Origin: Bacillota bacterium | Lineage (GTDB): Bacteria > Bacillota > Clostridia > Oscillospirales > Ruminococcaceae | Direction: 5' to 3' | Assembly: GCA_023413185.1 (NCBI GenBank) | Contig: JAEZQD010000121.1 | Location: forward strand, 1 to 40,589 | Length of the DNA: 40,589 nt | In this document: positions 24,583 to 33,334 of the stretch, piece after piece | How the letters are laid out: each line of letters opens with the position of its first letter | How positions within the stretch are numbered: the first letter of the stretch is position 1 | The notes under the pieces: generated by a model | Seen by the model: the letters and a program-made list of their open reading frames with translations, nothing else | Told to the model about the DNA's origin: nothing | The model's database searches: none | Translations under genes and position numbers: made by a program

Positions 24583-24990
24583 ATGGAGAACATTATTCTA
24601 ACAACCAAGACCCTTGGCAAGCAGATACAGGCAAACGAATCCTACATCGCAATGAACAAGGCGCGAGAGGCGGTAGACGCAAGCGACGAGCTGCAGCAGC
24701 AGATTCAGGAGTTTACCATGCTTAAGATGACGCTCAACCAGGAGCTTTCCAAAGAGCCTCGCGACGACGCAAAGGTTGCGTCTCTCGACGAGCAAATTCG
24801 CACGCTGCACAAGACGGTGACCGAGAACCCCGTTATGCTTGCATACAACGACGCAAAGCTTGCGTTTGATACCGTGGTGGATATGGTAAACAAGATTCTG
24901 TCCGCCAGCCTAAACGGACAGGACCCCGAAACCGCGGATCAGATTGAGAGCTGCGGCGGCAGCTGTTCGTCCTGCTCGGGTTGCCACTAA
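24583..24990 (+). CDS. YlbF/YmcA-family protein with Cys-rich tail
   Basis: This 135-residue, mostly helical protein belongs to the YlbF/YmcA (RicF/RicA) family. In Bacillus these proteins form an iron-sulfur complex with YaaT (RicT) that affects RNase Y processing, competence and biofilm formation. The coiled helical core spans residues 1-115. The C-terminus CGGSCSSCSGCH has four Cys and one His in 12 residues and could hold a metal or an Fe-S cluster. The start follows AGAGGGATAACAC. It sits between miaB and mutS, an arrangement common in Clostridia. Function beyond family membership is inference. Confidence 0.85.
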   Translation: MENIILTTKTLGKQIQANESYIAMNKAREAVDASDELQQQIQEFTMLKMTLNQELSKEPRDDAKVASLDEQIRTLHKTVTENPVMLAYNDAKLAFDTVVDMVNKILSASLNGQDPETADQIESCGGSCSSCSGCH

Positions 24991-25079
24991 GACGCGTTTT
25001 GCGCGTTTTGCGCGGTAAAATCGGTTTTTAACCACTGTTTTATCTGTGCTATTTCATCGGGGGAAAGGGGACAGGCTAC

Positions 25080-27707
25080 GTGGCGGAGCTCTCACCAATG
25101 ATGCAGCAGTACCGGGCTATCAAGGAGCAGCACAAGGATTACATTCTGTTCTTTCGCCTGGGGGATTTTTACGAGATGTTCTTCGACGACGCGGTTGTTG
25201 CGTCTAAGGAGCTGGAGCTTGTTTTAACCGGTCGCGACTGCGGGCAGGAGGAACGTGCGCCGATGTGCGGCGTGCCTCACCACAGCTGCGAGGCATATAT
25301 CGCGCGCCTCGTCAAAAAGGGGTACAAGGTCGCCATCTGTGAGCAAACCGAGGACCCGAGCGCCGCTAAGGGCATTGTGCGCCGCGAGGTGGTGCGCATT
25401 GTAACCCCGGGCACCGTCATTGAAAGCAGCATGCTGAACGAGGCGGAGAACAACTATATCGCTGTGTTGTATATCCAAGAGGGTAGTGCGGGTGCCGCGT
25501 ACTCCGATATCACCACCGGCGACATCAACCTCATCGAGCTAACCGACGAGGACATTGTATCTGCCGCAATCAACGAGACGGGGCGGTTTTCCCCAAGCGA
25601 GGTTTTGTTAAACACCGAGGCGGGCAATGGTAAGCGGCTCACCAGCTTTTTAAAGGAGCGCATTGCCTGCGTTGCTTCGATGCTCGGCGACGACTACTTT
25701 GAGGACGAGGTCTGCGCACAGACCGTGCTGACGCATTTTAAACAGCAAAGCCTTGCGCATCTGCAGCTTGACGACAAGCCGTTTGCCGTAAAAGCGCTGG
25801 GGGCGCTGTTGCGCTATCTGGGCGAGACGCAAAAAAGCGGATTGGAACGGCTTATCTCACTCAACCTGTACGGCGTAAACCAGTACATGAGCCTTGACGT
25901 CACGGCACGCCGCAACCTCGAGCTGACCGAGACCATGCGCACGCGAGAAAAGCGAGCCACCCTGCTGTGGGTTTTGGATAAAACAAAAACCGCAATGGGC
26001 AAACGCCTGATTAAAAGTTATATTGAACAGCCGTTGCTTAACCCTACCACGGTGATAAAGCGCCTTACCGCCGTGGATGAGCTGTACCACGACACCATGC
26101 TGCTGGGCGATACCCGCGCACAGCTTGAGGGCATCTACGACCTTGAGCGCATCATGACGCGCATTGTGTACGGCAGCGCAACGCCGAGGGAGTTAAAGGC
26201 TCTATCCCAGACCGCGCAACGGATACCCGCGCTCAAAGAGCGGCTTGCGAAAACAAACTCGCGGCTGCTGCAGGAGTGCCATACCCAGCTTGACCCGCTT
26301 ACCGATGTTGTAGAACTCATCGAACGCGCCATCAGCGACGACCCGCCCGTTACCATAAAGGACGGCGGCGTGATCAAGATGGGGTATCACCAAAGTGTGG
26401 ATGAGTACCGCGAGATCATTCGAAACACCAAGGAATATATTGCCGAGACCGAGCGCATAGAGAAAGAGAAAACTGGCATCAAGACGCTTAAAATCGGTTA
26501 CAACAAGGTGTTTGGCTACTATCTTGAGGTATCCAAAAGCTATGCGGGGCAGGTGCCCGACGACTATATCCGCAAGCAGACCCTCGCAAATGGCGAGCGG
26601 TATATAACGGAGGAGCTCAAGCAGCTCGAAGCCCGAGTGCTCGGCGCAAGCGAGCGGATTACGGCGCTTGAGACCGAGCTGTTTGCCCAGATAAAAAGTA
26701 CGGTTGCCGCCGAGCTTCACCGTATACAGCTTACGGCACGCGCCGTTGCACGGCTAGACGTGCTTTGCTCGTTTGCGTTTGTGTCGCGCGAGCGGGGCTA
26801 CACCCGCCCCGACGTGGACGTTTCGGGGGAGATTATCCTCGACGAGTCCCGCCACCCGGTTATTGAGGTCATCCTCGCCGAGCAGTTGGGGGGCAGCGCG
26901 CCGTTTGTGTCCAACAACGTGCGGCTGGATATGGACAAAAATCGCATCGCCATCATAACAGGTCCAAACATGGCGGGTAAATCCACCTACATGCGACAGG
27001 TAGCGCTGATTGTGTTGATGGCGCAGATTGGCTGTTTTGTGCCCGCCAAAAGCGCAAAAATCGGCATTGTCGACAGCATCTTTACCCGCGTTGGCGCATC
27101 GGACGACCTTGCGACGGGGCAGTCCACCTTTATGGTGGAGATGAACGAGGTCGCTCATATCCTAAAAAACGCCACGTCAAAAAGCTTAATAATCCTTGAC
27201 GAAATCGGCAGAGGAACAAGCACCTACGACGGCATGAGCATCGCTCGTGCGGTGCTCGAATACATAGCGGATAAACGCCGCCTTGGCGCAAAAACGCTGT
27301 TTGCAACCCACTACCACGAGTTGACCGAGGTGGAGAATCAGGTGGACGGGGTGCTCAACTACAACATCGCCGTAAAAAAACGCGGCGACGACATCACCTT
27401 CTTACGCCGCATCGTGCGCGGCGGCGCGGACGACAGCTACGGCATCGAGGTGTCTAAGCTTGCGGGTATTCCCGATAGCGTCATCACCCGCGCAAAGGAG
27501 ATTTTAAAGGGTCTCGAGGATGGGTGCGACATCACCGTCAAGCGCGGCATCCGCAAGGACGAGCCTGATGAGGAGCAGATGCAGCTCACACTCGAAGGCG
27601 GAAAAAACAGCGAGATTATCGAGCGGCTGCGCCGTATCGACATGAACACCCTTACGCCGATAGAGGCGCTCAACCTGCTTTACGCCATATCCGCCGAGCT
27701 AAAATAA
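25080..27707 (+). CDS. mutS: DNA mismatch repair protein MutS
   Basis: MutS recognises mismatches and small loops and starts repair with MutL. The 875-residue protein has the mismatch-reading Phe-x-Glu at residues 30-32 (GDFYEMF), connector, core and clamp domains, Walker A GPNMAGKSTYMRQ (about 625), the motif LDEIGRGTSTYDG and the ATHYHEL segment. The start is a GTG about 10 bases after AAAGGGG, giving the expected N-terminus. The MutL gene follows 20 bases later. Confidence 0.98.
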   Translation: MAELSPMMQQYRAIKEQHKDYILFFRLGDFYEMFFDDAVVASKELELVLTGRDCGQEERAPMCGVPHHSCEAYIARLVKKGYKVAICEQTEDPSAAKGIVRREVVRIVTPGTVIESSMLNEAENNYIAVLYIQEGSAGAAYSDITTGDINLIELTDEDIVSAAINETGRFSPSEVLLNTEAGNGKRLTSFLKERIACVASMLGDDYFEDEVCAQTVLTHFKQQSLAHLQLDDKPFAVKALGALLRYLGETQKSGLERLISLNLYGVNQYMSLDVTARRNLELTETMRTREKRATLLWVLDKTKTAMGKRLIKSYIEQPLLNPTTVIKRLTAVDELYHDTMLLGDTRAQLEGIYDLERIMTRIVYGSATPRELKALSQTAQRIPALKERLAKTNSRLLQECHTQLDPLTDVVELIERAISDDPPVTIKDGGVIKMGYHQSVDEYREIIRNTKEYIAETERIEKEKTGIKTLKIGYNKVFGYYLEVSKSYAGQVPDDYIRKQTLANGERYITEELKQLEARVLGASERITALETELFAQIKSTVAAELHRIQLTARAVARLDVLCSFAFVSRERGYTRPDVDVSGEIILDESRHPVIEVILAEQLGGSAPFVSNNVRLDMDKNRIAIITGPNMAGKSTYMRQVALIVLMAQIGCFVPAKSAKIGIVDSIFTRVGASDDLATGQSTFMVEMNEVAHILKNATSKSLIILDEIGRGTSTYDGMSIARAVLEYIADKRRLGAKTLFATHYHELTEVENQVDGVLNYNIAVKKRGDDITFLRRIVRGGADDSYGIEVSKLAGIPDSVITRAKEILKGLEDGCDITVKRGIRKDEPDEEQMQLTLEGGKNSEIIERLRRIDMNTLTPIEALNLLYAISAELK

Positions 27708-27727
27708 CATGGGGGGAGGGGAACGCC

Positions 27728-29671
27728 ATCCCACGCATTAACATCCTGTCAAAACACGTTTCGGAGCTGATTGCCGCGGGCGAGGTGGTGGAACGCCCCG
27801 CCTCGGTTGTCAAAGAACTGATAGAAAACTCCATCGACGCGGGGGCAACTGCCGTGACGGTGGAGATTCAAAACGGCGGCGTGTCGTTTATCCGCGTAAC
27901 CGACGACGGGTGCGGCATTGCCCGCGAGGATGTAACAAACGCGTTTGTCAGCCATGCCACCAGCAAGCTGCTTGATGTCGATGACCTTGACCATATCGCC
28001 ACACTTGGCTTTCGCGGCGAGGCACTCGCGTCAATATCAGCGGTTTCGCGCGTGACGATGCTCACCAAAACGGCGCAGGAGCTTGCGGGCACCGAGGCGG
28101 TTGTGGAGGGCGGCTCACCCGTTCGCGTCAGTGATGCGGGCTGTCCGATGGGCACCACCATCCTTGTACGTGACCTGTTTTACAACACCCCCGCCCGCAT
28201 GAAGTTTTTAAAGAAGGATGTTGCAGAGGGCAATGCCGTTGCCGCCTGCGTACAGCGGGTGGCGCTTTCGCACCCGGAGGTGTCCTTTCGCCTTATCCGC
28301 GAGCAAAAGACGGTGCTGCATACGGCGGGGGACGCGAGCCTGCTGTCTTGCGCCTACGGCGTGTTTGGCAGGGAGTTTACCGCGGGGCTTACCGAGACCG
28401 CCCACGACTACGCAGGCGTCTCGGTAAAAGGGCTTGTCTCAAAGCCCGAAGAAAGCCGTTCCACAAGAGGGATGCAGCATTTCTTTGTAAACGGGCGCTA
28501 CGTGCGCACCCGTACCGCCATGGCAGCGCTGGAAGAGGCGTTCAAGGGCAGCATCATGGCAGGACGTTTTCCGTCCTGCGTGCTGCACATTGCCGTCGCA
28601 TACGACGCAGTGGACGTCAACGTGCATCCCGCTAAGATTGAGGTGCGCTTTGTCAACGAGCGCGCGGTGTTCGACGCCGTGTACTTCGCCGTAAAGAATG
28701 CGCTGACTAAAGTCGATATGCCGCCAAAGCTTACGTCGGCACAAACGACAAAGCAGCTGTATCACGCAATGCAGCCGCCACCCCTTGCTGAAATAGTCGA
28801 GCAGCAGCGGATTTCTTCCGCTTCGCCCAAGCAGACGGTACCCGCACCTCAAAGCACCGCCCCCTTTGCCCGGATGACGGCACAGGAGTACCGCGCGGGG
28901 GTCTTCGTGTCCGACGAACCGCAGCTTTCGCTTCGAGATGAGGCTGCACCGATATACGGGCAAAGAAAAGCAGCCATTCTGTGGACACCGCCGGAGAAGA
29001 CGTCGCCCGCCCCGCCTACACAGGCGGTGGTTACGGAGCCCGTATTACATAATCAACAAGCCGAACCTGAACCGATTGTCCAACACAAGCCGCAACCCGA
29101 ACCGACGCCGGTTCGTTTGATTGGCGAGGCGTTTGATACCTACATACTCGTGCAGCGGGGCGACGACATCCTGGTGGTGGACAAGCACGCCGCTCACGAG
29201 CGAATCATCTACGAACGGCTTAAGGCGCAGCACCGCACACTGGTTTCGCAGACCCTGCTTGCACCCGTTACGGTTACCCTGCCGCAGGAGGAGTACACCG
29301 CTGTCACCCAAAGCATGGCGGCGCTCGAAGAGATGGGGTTTCATTTCGAGGACTTCGGCGGGGGAGATATCCTTGTGCGCGAATTTCCGCTGGAGCTTGC
29401 AAAAGAGGATATTGCGGCGGTGCTCGGTGAGCTTGCGGAGAACCTGATAAAGGGCAAACGAAACGTGACGCCCCACGTAATCGACGAGTTGTATCACTCG
29501 ATAGCCTGCCGCAGCGCGGTTAAGGCGCACGATACCTCCGACAGGAGCGAGCTTACGCGCCTGCTTGACCTCCTAGCCCAAAACTCCGAGCTGCGCCACT
29601 GCCCGCACGGCAGACCGGTTGCCGTTGCCATAGAAAAAAAGGAGCTGGAAAAGCGTTTTGGCAGAGTATAG
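27728..29671 (+). CDS. mutL: DNA mismatch repair protein MutL, endonuclease type, with probable ATC start
   Basis: MutL links MutS to strand cutting. The GHKL ATPase motifs are ELIENSIDAG (Glu30, Asn34), DDGCGI and GFRGEALASI. A Pro/Gln-rich linker leads to a C-terminal domain with the endonuclease signature DKHAAHERIIYE plus ACRSAVK and CPHGRP, so this is the nicking type used by bacteria lacking MutH. The conserved N-terminus PRINILSKHVSELIAAGEVV has no ATG, GTG or TTG before it. The frame starts at ATC (27728), six bases after GGGGAGGGG. A GTG at 27785 would delete the conserved first helix. The protein is 647 residues from the ATC. It overlaps miaA by 14 bases. Confidence 0.95.
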   Translation: MPRINILSKHVSELIAAGEVVERPASVVKELIENSIDAGATAVTVEIQNGGVSFIRVTDDGCGIAREDVTNAFVSHATSKLLDVDDLDHIATLGFRGEALASISAVSRVTMLTKTAQELAGTEAVVEGGSPVRVSDAGCPMGTTILVRDLFYNTPARMKFLKKDVAEGNAVAACVQRVALSHPEVSFRLIREQKTVLHTAGDASLLSCAYGVFGREFTAGLTETAHDYAGVSVKGLVSKPEESRSTRGMQHFFVNGRYVRTRTAMAALEEAFKGSIMAGRFPSCVLHIAVAYDAVDVNVHPAKIEVRFVNERAVFDAVYFAVKNALTKVDMPPKLTSAQTTKQLYHAMQPPPLAEIVEQQRISSASPKQTVPAPQSTAPFARMTAQEYRAGVFVSDEPQLSLRDEAAPIYGQRKAAILWTPPEKTSPAPPTQAVVTEPVLHNQQAEPEPIVQHKPQPEPTPVRLIGEAFDTYILVQRGDDILVVDKHAAHERIIYERLKAQHRTLVSQTLLAPVTVTLPQEEYTAVTQSMAALEEMGFHFEDFGGGDILVREFPLELAKEDIAAVLGELAENLIKGKRNVTPHVIDELYHSIACRSAVKAHDTSDRSELTRLLDLLAQNSELRHCPHGRPVAVAIEKKELEKRFGRV

Positions 29672-30632
29672 CCCTACCGCAAAGCACAACGACCATAAGC
29701 CGTTGCTGGTGGTGATTGTGGGTCCCACCGCGTCGGGCAAAACCGCCCTTTCCCTTGCACTTGCGAGGGAATTTGGCGCGGAGATTGTGTCGGCGGACTC
29801 GATGCAGGCTTACAAAGGCATGGACATCCAGACCGCTAAGCCCACGCAACAGGAGATGTCCGAGATACCCCACCACCTCATCGGGGTGCTAAAACCCGAC
29901 GAGTGTTTCAGCGTTGCCCGATATCAGACGCTTGCCACGGCTGCCATTGACGATATCCTGTCCCGAGGCAGGCTTCCCATCCTGGTGGGCGGCACGGGGC
30001 TGTACATCAGCGCGGTGGTGGATAATACAAGCTTTGGCGACATGGTAATCGACCCCGCCATACGCCCGCGACTGATGAAAGAGGCAGCCGAGCTTGGCGG
30101 GCAGCAGATGCTTGCGCGGCTGTCCTGTCACGACCCCGAGCTTGCGGCAAGGCTGCACCCGAACAATCTCGGGCGTATCATCCGCGCGCTCGAGGTATTT
30201 GAGGCAACAGGCAAAACCCTCAGCGAGTTTCAGGCAAACTCAAGGCTTGCCCCATCGCCCTATCACGTGCTGATGCTGGGCGTTACCTTCAAAGACAGGC
30301 AGCGGTTATACGACCGCATCAACGACCGTGTGGATGAGATGCTGCGTATGGGTTTGCTTGCGGAGGTAGAGGCGGTGCAAAACACGCCGCTTTCGCACAC
30401 CGCCGCGCAGGCAATCGGCTGCAAGGAGCTGCGCGGCTATTTCGACGGAACGCTCACGCTGGAGGAAGCGGTGGAAAACCTTAAACGCCAAACCCGCCGC
30501 TACGCAAAACGCCAGCTTACATGGTTTGTGCGGGACGAGCGGGTGAACTGGCTGTATCAAGAGGACGGCGACGTAATTGCCCGTGCGCGGGAGCTTTTAT
30601 TGCCGTATCTTTCAAACCGAAATCAGCGATAA
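29658..30632 (+). CDS. miaA: tRNA dimethylallyltransferase
   Basis: MiaA transfers a dimethylallyl group to A37 of tRNAs reading UNN codons; MiaB then adds the methylthio group. The 324-residue protein has the P-loop GPTASGKT (residues 22-29), SADSMQAYKGMDIQTAKPT, PILVGGTGLYI and the tRNA-binding segment RQTRRYAKRQLTWFR-like (here TWFVRD). It begins at a TTG inside the last codons of mutL, so translation is likely coupled. The extra 12 residues before KPLLVV are poorly conserved in this family, so a slightly later start cannot be excluded. Confidence 0.96.
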   Translation: MAEYSPTAKHNDHKPLLVVIVGPTASGKTALSLALAREFGAEIVSADSMQAYKGMDIQTAKPTQQEMSEIPHHLIGVLKPDECFSVARYQTLATAAIDDILSRGRLPILVGGTGLYISAVVDNTSFGDMVIDPAIRPRLMKEAAELGGQQMLARLSCHDPELAARLHPNNLGRIIRALEVFEATGKTLSEFQANSRLAPSPYHVLMLGVTFKDRQRLYDRINDRVDEMLRMGLLAEVEAVQNTPLSHTAAQAIGCKELRGYFDGTLTLEEAVENLKRQTRRYAKRQLTWFVRDERVNWLYQEDGDVIARARELLLPYLSNRNQR

Positions 30633-30652
30633 CACGGAAGGTGGTGCACGGC

Positions 30653-31864
30653 ATGAATCGAATTCTATACCGCATTATGGGAGCTGTCATATCCGTAGTC
30701 GTGCTCTGCTATCTGGGGTATCAGATCTACAACAATATGCTTACGCCCTACCGTACCGAAACCGCATATGAATACATTCAGTCCGATTATGTTGCGGCCG
30801 ACGGTGTGATTGTGCGGGATGAGCTTGTGCTTTTGGCGCAAAACGACGGCGTAATCAGTTATCTGTACGAGGACGGAGACAAGGTGTCGCTGGCTATGCC
30901 GGTCGCCCGGGTGTACCAAACCGAGCAGGACGCCGCAAACCAGACCGCCATCAAGAAGCTGGAGCAGGAGATTGCGCTGCTCGAACAGGCGTCCGCCCCC
31001 GGCCGTGCGGATTACATCAATGCCGAGGTGCTCAACGGGCAGATTAGTGACCGACTGGCGCGCCTTTCACACACCATCCAATCGCGCAGTCTGTCGGGTC
31101 TTGACGGGCTAACCACCGATTATCTGATGCTGCTTAACACTAGGCAGATCGCAACCGCTAGAGCCACAAACTTTGATGGGCGCATTTCACAGCTAAAGGA
31201 CGAGATGCAGTCGCTCAAAAGCTCCACGCAGCCCCCGCTCTCAACGGTCACCGCAATAAAGCCTGGCTATTTTGTGGGCATTGCGGATGGCTACGAAGAA
31301 ACCCTCACCACCGCCCAGGCGGGTGCGTTATCGCCTTCCTACCTAAAACAGGTCATCGATACCCGACCCAACGCCAATGTGATGCAGGGCGCTGTCGGCA
31401 AGCTGATAACCGGTTTTGAGTGGTATTATTGTGCGCTTGTGCCCAACCAGTCCGCCGCGCGTTTTCGCAAAGGGCTTACGCCCTCGGTCACCTTCCCCTT
31501 TTTATCCGACACGGTGTATTCGGCGCTTGTTACAGCCGTTACGCCGGAGGATGGCACCGACTATACGGCGGTGACCCTGCGCATCAGTAACATCAACGCG
31601 GAGGTGTGTACCATGCGCACCCAAAAGTCGGAGATATCGTTTGCCTCATATCGCGGGCTGAAGGTGCGTGCGGACGCTCTGCGGTTTCAGGATGGCGAGC
31701 CGGGGGTTTATGTTGTTAACGGTGCCGGCGTTCGGTTTAAAAAGCTGGACATCCTCTTTTATGGCGACGGGTATGTGCTTTCAAGACAGCGCACCGAAGA
31801 CGGGTACCTTGCCCTGTATGACGAAATGGTCATTGAAGGGCGAGAGCTTTCGCAGGGGGCATAG
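30653..31864 (+). CDS. HlyD-like membrane protein of the sepF cluster
   Basis: This 403-residue protein has one N-terminal membrane helix (about 8-27). A barrel-sandwich or lipoyl-like segment follows (AADGVIVRDELVLLAQNDGVISYLYEDGDKV region, about 45-90), then a short helical coiled region (about 95-200) and a C-terminal beta-rich domain. This is the layout of HlyD-type membrane fusion proteins, but no transporter partner is nearby. Similar proteins sit upstream of sepF in Clostridia, where Bacillus has ylmD/ylmE, so a role at the division site or envelope is plausible. The ATG follows AAGGTGG. The gene is 20 bases after miaA. Confidence 0.75.
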   Translation: MNRILYRIMGAVISVVVLCYLGYQIYNNMLTPYRTETAYEYIQSDYVAADGVIVRDELVLLAQNDGVISYLYEDGDKVSLAMPVARVYQTEQDAANQTAIKKLEQEIALLEQASAPGRADYINAEVLNGQISDRLARLSHTIQSRSLSGLDGLTTDYLMLLNTRQIATARATNFDGRISQLKDEMQSLKSSTQPPLSTVTAIKPGYFVGIADGYEETLTTAQAGALSPSYLKQVIDTRPNANVMQGAVGKLITGFEWYYCALVPNQSAARFRKGLTPSVTFPFLSDTVYSALVTAVTPEDGTDYTAVTLRISNINAEVCTMRTQKSEISFASYRGLKVRADALRFQDGEPGVYVVNGAGVRFKKLDILFYGDGYVLSRQRTEDGYLALYDEMVIEGRELSQGA

Positions 31865-31879
31865 GAAACAATCGACCAG

Positions 31880-31915
31880 CCGTATTGTCCAATCTGTGCA
31901 TATTGGACAATACGG
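31880..31915. repeat. Perfect 14-bp inverted repeat upstream of sepF
   Basis: CCGTATTGTCCAAT (31880-31893) and ATTGGACAATACGG (31902-31915) are exact reverse complements around an 8-base loop. No T-run follows on either strand, so it is not a standard terminator. The right arm contains the -35 (TTGGAC) of a possible promoter. Confidence 0.85.
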
Positions 31916-31932
31916 TAAAAATGCGATACAAT
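31903..31932 (+). promoter_or_regulatory. Possible distal sepF promoter overlapping the dyad
   Basis: TTGGAC (31903-31908), an 18-base spacer and TACAAT (31927-31932). The -35 lies in the right arm of the 14-bp dyad. Confidence 0.5.
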
Positions 31933-31983
31933 AGATAGGAAATGGTGTCGGTGCGAATTACGCAACTGTTCACAACATATTTG

Positions 31984-32012
31984 TTGACATCATGCCGAAA
32001 AAATTAGATAAT
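31984..32012 (+). promoter_or_regulatory. Proximal sepF promoter
   Basis: TTGACA (31984-31989), a 17-base spacer and GATAAT (32007-32012). A GC hairpin (CTGCCG/CGGCGG, about 32028-32043) lies in the resulting leader. Confidence 0.65.
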
Positions 32013-32099
32013 GAAAAGAAGAAAAGCCTGCCGACGTGCCGGCGGTCCCGCTTTATTGTTGACTAGACAACACATAATAAGCTTTGGAGGGTTGGCTGT

Positions 32100-32537
32100 A
32101 TGAGCTTTATGGACAAATTCAAGAACATCATGGGTGTTCCTACCGACGAATACGATTATACCGAGGATGAGATGCCCATCAGCAGAGCGGAACATTCATC
32201 GCAATCGATATATGAGGATTCGGGTTCCAAAAAGAACAAGGTGGTCAACATCCACACTACCACTCAGGTACAGGTCGTTCTGGTCAAGCCCGAGCGGTTT
32301 GATGACGCAAGCTCAGTGGCGGACCATCTTAACGCAAAACGCACCGTGGTGCTTAACCTGGAATCAGCGAATAAAGACGTATCCCGCCGTATGATCGACT
32401 TTTTAAGCGGAGTAGCCTATGCAAACAATGGGCAGATAAAGCGTGTTGCCAACAGCACATTCATTATCACACCCTATAATGTTGACATCATGGGCGACCT
32501 GCTTGACGAGCTTGAGAGCAGCGGCGTTTTTTACTAA
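32100..32537 (+). CDS. sepF: Cell division protein SepF
   Basis: SepF anchors FtsZ to the membrane and helps arrange septal filaments. The 145-residue protein has an N-terminal amphipathic helix (MSFMDKFKNIMG), a variable acidic linker (residues 15-45) and the conserved C-terminal domain with VVLVKPERFDDASSVADHL, RTVVLNLESANKDVSRRMID and FLSGVAYANNGQIKRVANSTF. The ATG follows GGAGG by nine bases. It is the first gene of the sepF-ylmH-divIVA-ileS-lspA-rluD cluster. No ylmG (YggT) gene lies between sepF and ylmH here. Confidence 0.95.
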   Translation: MSFMDKFKNIMGVPTDEYDYTEDEMPISRAEHSSQSIYEDSGSKKNKVVNIHTTTQVQVVLVKPERFDDASSVADHLNAKRTVVLNLESANKDVSRRMIDFLSGVAYANNGQIKRVANSTFIITPYNVDIMGDLLDELESSGVFY

Positions 32538-32548
32538 TATAGATTATT

Positions 32549-33307
32549 ATGAATCTTTCTATGGGTCAGGATAAGCTGCTGGCGGCAAGGGTTTCCGATG
32601 CCGTGTACAGCGCGCAGAATCGGCATCAAACCAAATTCATCGGTTTTTTGGGCGAGCATGACGCCGCAGCTGCGGCCGACATTGTACGCGGCCTGCACTA
32701 CACCGCCTATCGTTTCTTTGGCGGGTACGAGGGTGCCGCACGCGTTTTTCTCGGTGTATTCTCGGCCTATGATGAGCAGCTCGACGAGAGCTTTCCCATT
32801 CGGCCCATAACGGTTGTTTATCGAAAGGCGGATACGCTTACGCACCGCGACTTTTTGGGTGCACTGCTTGCGCTGGGGCTTACCCGTGACAGCGTGGGTG
32901 ACATTTTAATCAGCGAGGGTGCGGCGGTTGTATTTGCCACAGAGCCGTGTGCATTGCTAGCCGCAAGCGAGCTTACCAAGATTGGCTCGGTTGGGGTAGA
33001 GGTTATGCATGGCATCACGGTGCCGATAGAAGTAAAAAGAGAGTTTGACACAATCGAGGGTTCTGTCGCGTCCCTTCGGCTTGATTGTATGGTGGCACTT
33101 GTCACAAGGCTAAGCCGCGAACGCTCATCGGCGCTCATCACTTCGGGGCTTGTGGGTATAAACGGCAGACAGACGGACAATATTTCGTATAAGCTTTCTA
33201 CCGGCGATTCCTTTTCCGTCAGAGGGTACGGAAAGTTTTTGTTTACCGAGGTTAATGCCGTTACCCGTAAGGGGAAACAGCGTGTTACAGTGCAAAAATA
33301 TAAATAA
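32549..33307 (+). CDS. YlmH-family S4-domain RNA-binding protein
   Basis: This 252-residue protein matches YlmH: an N-terminal domain (residues 1-175, with FIGFLGEHDAAAAADIVRG and RDFLGALLALGLTRDSVGDI) and a C-terminal S4 RNA-binding domain (about 180-250, with RLDCMVALVTRLSRERSSAL and VGINGRQTDNISYKL). YlmH-type proteins bind RNA or ribosomes and have been linked to division and ribosome quality control. The start ATG is only 11 bases after the sepF stop and has no good ribosome site, so translational coupling to sepF is likely. ATG 32561 is an alternative. Confidence 0.9.
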   Translation: MNLSMGQDKLLAARVSDAVYSAQNRHQTKFIGFLGEHDAAAAADIVRGLHYTAYRFFGGYEGAARVFLGVFSAYDEQLDESFPIRPITVVYRKADTLTHRDFLGALLALGLTRDSVGDILISEGAAVVFATEPCALLAASELTKIGSVGVEVMHGITVPIEVKREFDTIEGSVASLRLDCMVALVTRLSRERSSALITSGLVGINGRQTDNISYKLSTGDSFSVRGYGKFLFTEVNAVTRKGKQRVTVQKYK

Positions 33308-33334
33308 AAAAGCAGAAGCAGGGAGGTTTGCGCA

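Noticed and set aside
27785..29671. mutL starting at GTG 27785
   Set aside because: This would remove the conserved PRINILSKHVSELIAAGE segment needed for the ATPase fold, and the strong ribosome site lies too far upstream.
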